Below are positions 61,551-64,000 of a stretch of DNA of 64,000 nt, piece by piece. The position numbers and the translations under genes were made by a program. The notes under the pieces are model-generated. The model was not told where the DNA came from. It searched no databases and saw nothing but the letters and a program-made list of their open reading frames with translations. This stretch comes from Azoarcus sp. DD4 (GTDB lineage Bacteria > Pseudomonadota > Gammaproteobacteria > Burkholderiales > Rhodocyclaceae), in NCBI RefSeq assembly GCF_006496635.1, contig NZ_CP022958.1, positions 2,418,001-2,482,000 of the forward strand, in the 5' to 3' direction. Within the stretch, counting starts at the first letter, position 1. Every line of letters begins with the position of its first letter.

Positions 61551-62570
61551 TCAGAAGAAGCGGTCGAAATGGATCTGGCCGAACGGCACCTGATGACCGA
61601 TCATCAGCAGCTCCTGCAAGGCCTGGGTCATCGGCGGCGGACCGGCGAAATAGAACTCGTAGGACGCCAGGCTGCCCGGCAGGACGCGCTCCAGCTGGTC
61701 ATGCACGTAGCCGGTGGCGCCGGACCACTGGCCATCCTCGCCGGACAGCGAGACAACCGGAATGAAGCGGATGCGCTCGCCGAAGCCCGGCAGCGCCCGC
61801 AGCATGTCTTCGCCGCAGACGTCGCGCGGGCTGCGGGCGCCGTACAGGAAATACAGCGTGCGCTCGCCCAGCATGCCGGCTTCGACTGCCCCGCGGGCGA
61901 TCGAGAGCATCGGTGCCAGGCCCGAACCGCCGGCGACGCAGACGATGTCGCGCGGACTGCCGGTGCGCAGGTAGGCCACGCCGTAGGGGCCGTCGAGACC
62001 GATCTCGTCGCCCACCGTCAGCCGGTCGAACAAGGTGTGGGTACCCTGTCCGTGGGGCACGCGACGGATCTGGAAATGCCATTCGCGCTGTCCGTTCGGA
62101 GTGTTGGCCAGGGAGTAGGCACGCGAACCGACCACACCCGGCAGATCGAGCATGGCGTACTGGCCGGGCAGGAAATCGGCGCCCTGCGCAGCCACGAAGC
62201 GGAATTCACGGATGTCGTGGGTGATCTCCCGCACCGCGGCCAACTGGGCCGACTGGCGGCGCGGCGACATGTGCGGCACATATTCGCCGGCGCTCGGGGC
62301 GGCGATGGTGATGTCGCCGCGGGCCCGGCACTGGCAGGCCAGATGCCGGCCGCGCCGCCTGTCGCGTTCGCTCAGCCCCGGGGCCTCGGGCCACAGGGTC
62401 TCGATCTCGCCTTCGAGCAGCTCGAACTTGCAGCCGCCGCAACCGCCGGAATTGCATTCGTAGGCTAACCCGACCCCGGCGCGCAAGGCGGCGCGCAGGA
62501 TGCTGTCCCCGGCAGCCTGCGTAAAGCCGCTGCCGTCCTTCCGATTGGTGATTCTTGCCTGATTGCTCAC
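61551..62570 (-). CDS. tmoF: Toluene monooxygenase reductase component
   Basis: A 339-residue FNR-type reductase with an N-terminal plant-type [2Fe-2S] ferredoxin domain (ECNSGGCGGCKFEL and distal HLACQC), FAD-binding RAYSLAN, and NAD-binding VCVAGGSGLAPMLS, ending near YFAGPPPMTQAL. It passes electrons from NADH to the Rieske ferredoxin of the monooxygenase. GTG 62570 has AGGAGGG eight bases upstream. It lies downstream of the hydroxylase beta gene as in tmoABCDEF. Confidence 0.9.
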   Translation of the reverse strand: MSNQARITNRKDGSGFTQAAGDSILRAALRAGVGLAYECNSGGCGGCKFELLEGEIETLWPEAPGLSERDRRRGRHLACQCRARGDITIAAPSAGEYVPHMSPRRQSAQLAAVREITHDIREFRFVAAQGADFLPGQYAMLDLPGVVGSRAYSLANTPNGQREWHFQIRRVPHGQGTHTLFDRLTVGDEIGLDGPYGVAYLRTGSPRDIVCVAGGSGLAPMLSIARGAVEAGMLGERTLYFLYGARSPRDVCGEDMLRALPGFGERIRFIPVVSLSGEDGQWSGATGYVHDQLERVLPGSLASYEFYFAGPPPMTQALQELLMIGHQVPFGQIHFDRFF

Positions 62571-62642
62571 TGGACTACCCTCCTGTCGCTACGCGACGTC
62601 CTACCCGCGGGAGGATGAGCACCCCCTGCGAGTGGCCGGGCG

Positions 62643-62700
62643 GGGCGCCCATGGCGCCTCGCTTGCGGAAACAGTTGCCCGCGGGGCGCCAGAGCGCCCC
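62643..62700 (-). other. Two G+C-rich hairpins in the tmoE-tmoF gap
   Basis: GGCGCC..GGCGCC around CAT (about 62644-62658) and GGGGCGC (62683-62689) with GCGCCCC (62694-62700). There is no T run, so mRNA processing or stability between hydroxylase and reductase is more likely than termination. Confidence 0.5.
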
Positions 62701-62725
62701 GGACAAGGCAACGGGCTGTGCCGGA

Positions 62726-63712
62726 TTAAAGGCCGAGCGAGCGGCGGAATTCGCGCGTCGCTGCCTTGGCCGCAGCGGCCGCATCGGCGACGTCGGGCAG
62801 CTGCGCGCAGTAAGCGTCGATCGCCTTGTCGGCCAGTGGCTCCCACTTGGCGATCCAGCCACGGACGATCCCGAGGTTGGCCGGGGTTTCCAGCGCCATC
62901 CTGACGAAGGCGCTCACCCAGCGACGATGGCGGGCCGAGTCGATCAGCTGTGCATCGGTGATCAGGCCAAGCAGGGTGTCGCCGTTGTGGCGGGCCGACT
63001 CCCCGAGCTTGCGCAGGACGCTCTCCTCGATGGCCGGCTTGGCGATGAGGCTGAGGACGACGATGGCTTCGCCCCAATCCCAGACCGTCAGCGTTTTTTC
63101 CATCAGCTCACGGAAACCTTGCCAGACTGGATCCTGTTCCCAGTACTTGCGCTCGTCGGCACCAAAGCCCTTGTCGGCGAACTGCGTCGACAGCTCCTTG
63201 GTGCGGTAAGCAGTGTGGCTGAGCCAGCGCAGGCTGTCGGCCATCTGGAAGTAGTTGCAGTTGGTGATGGTGCTGGCCGGCGACACCTGGCCGACGTAGG
63301 CCGAGGCCATCTGGATGGTGTGGAAGAGGTAGCGGGCCGGCGTGTAGAAGCGGGCCAGCGTACCCGCCCAGCGCGGATCGAGCGCCTTGTCGTGCTCGCG
63401 TTGGTTGAACTGGTCGAACAGGCTGAAGACGTAGGTCTCCTGGCCGTCCTGCATCAGGTTGTAGGTACGGTAGACCACTTCATCCGGGTCGCGGAAGGCG
63501 TTCCAGTCCTCGTGCACGAGCGAGGTACCGAAGGTGTTCTTCTTGTACCACTGGTTCATGAACATGTTGGGGTCGAGCTCGTAGGGCGAGTCCGGGTCGC
63601 GATCGTTGTAGTGCAGATTGGCGCTTACGATCTCGTACTCACTCGGCTTGCGGCGGCGGGCGGCCAGATGACTCCAGGTCTTCAGCGGCTTCAGCGGCTG
63701 GATTTCGGACAT
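62726..63712 (-). CDS. tmoE: Toluene monooxygenase hydroxylase beta subunit
   Basis: A 328-residue protein of the bacterial multicomponent monooxygenase beta family (TmoE/TbuA2/TouE). It begins with KPLKTWSHLAARRRKPSEYE and contains NLHYNDRDPDSPYELDPNMF, MNQWYKKNT and KYWEQDPVWQGFRELMEKTL. It pairs with the diiron alpha subunit (expected beyond the window) to hydroxylate toluene or related aromatics. GGAG precedes the ATG. It stands between tmoD and tmoF, giving the standard D-E-F order. Confidence 0.93.
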   Translation of the reverse strand: MSEIQPLKPLKTWSHLAARRRKPSEYEIVSANLHYNDRDPDSPYELDPNMFMNQWYKKNTFGTSLVHEDWNAFRDPDEVVYRTYNLMQDGQETYVFSLFDQFNQREHDKALDPRWAGTLARFYTPARYLFHTIQMASAYVGQVSPASTITNCNYFQMADSLRWLSHTAYRTKELSTQFADKGFGADERKYWEQDPVWQGFRELMEKTLTVWDWGEAIVVLSLIAKPAIEESVLRKLGESARHNGDTLLGLITDAQLIDSARHRRWVSAFVRMALETPANLGIVRGWIAKWEPLADKAIDAYCAQLPDVADAAAAAKAATREFRRSLGL

Positions 63713-63771
63713 GTCTTTGTCTCCTCGATTTTTTGTATGGGGCGTGGCCGGGCGATTGCCGGGACGGCGGT

Positions 63772-64000
63772 CTACAAGGTCTTGGTGAAGTAGAAGCGGA
63801 CGGCGTTGGGCTGACTCTCGATCTGCCCGGCGAAGGAACTCAGGTCCACTTCCAGTTCGTTGATCCTGAACGGGCGCCCCAGCTCTTCCGCGATGGTTTC
63901 CTGGCGCAGGATCATTTCCTGTTCGGCGTGGATACGGATGTAGGCCCGTTTATCCTCGACGAAGATTTCCTTGCCCGGGTTGTCCAGCCTGGCCGCCTCG
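63772..64000 (-). CDS. tmoD: Toluene monooxygenase effector protein, C-terminal part (runs off the window)
   Basis: The 75 visible codons read EAARLDNPGKEIFVEDKRAY, then IRIHAEQEMILRQETIAEEL, GRPFRINELEVDLSSFAGQI and a terminal AVRFYFTKTL. This matches the C-terminal three quarters of TmoD-type coupling proteins (about 103 residues), which bind the hydroxylase and control its activity. The 5' end lies outside the window. The remaining tmoABC genes should follow to the right. Confidence 0.92.
   Translation of the reverse strand, partial: EAARLDNPGKEIFVEDKRAYIRIHAEQEMILRQETIAEELGRPFRINELEVDLSSFAGQIESQPNAVRFYFTKTL

Overview
The window is 64 kb of high-GC DNA with dense gene packing. The protein families and the toluene monooxygenase locus at the right end suggest a betaproteobacterium of the Rhodocyclales (Azoarcus/Thauera/Aromatoleum type). 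This assignment comes from gene content and remembered family resemblance, not from a search. I saw no rRNA, tRNA, CRISPR array or intact insertion sequence.

Layout. (1) 1-9.8 kb: a TonB-dependent receptor (minus, cut by the window edge) diverges from a plus-strand cluster of exported proteins. These are a DUF1549/DUF1553 protein with a heme-like CARCH motif, a Tat-exported DUF1501 protein, two four-helix cytochromes with C-terminal CxxCH, a peroxiredoxin, a diheme cytochrome c, an SMP-30/gluconolactonase-like protein and a Tat-type dienelactone hydrolase. It reads as one uncharacterised periplasmic oxidation and lactone-hydrolysis system. (2) 9.8-11.7 kb: a lower-GC island with one gene whose N terminus matches the proteasome/HslV Ntn-hydrolase pattern. 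(3) 11.8-24.1 kb (minus): tonB-exbB-exbD-exbD, then an MdtABC/MuxABC-type efflux operon with its outer-membrane channel and a cytochrome b561. (4) 24.7-29.3 kb: a sulfur module with a SfnR-like sigma-54 activator, a CysB-type LysR regulator, a cupin XRE regulator, a serine O-acetyltransferase and a rhodanese. (5) 29.6-52.6 kb: a signalling, envelope and stress block bordered by debris of two housekeeping genes, a PntB C-terminal remnant on the left and a frameshifted NhaA N-terminal remnant on the right. It holds a CheB-CheR-PAS fusion, a PAS-GGDEF-EAL protein, two Crp/Fnr-like regulators, about ten small stress or envelope proteins, a phospholipase D lipoprotein, an AI-2E-family permease and a giant cyclic beta-glucan synthase. 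(6) 52.7-56.4 kb: an alkaline-phosphatase-fold protein, a DUF1178 protein and a NYN-domain protein. (7) 56.5-64 kb (minus): tmoD-E-F of a toluene/aromatic monooxygenase, a TodX/TbuX-type outer-membrane channel and a TodS/TodT-type two-component system.

Most notable points. A 16-bp palindrome (about TGTGCGCTNNCGNACA) recurs seven times, only in gaps of the Crp/Fnr-stress-glucan block, and suggests a local regulon including autoregulation. A 22-bp tandem duplication breaks the signal peptide of a small exported protein. The stand-alone HslV-like protein keeps the Thr1/Asp17 spacing. The DUF1549/DUF1501 cytochrome cluster is the best candidate for an undescribed system.
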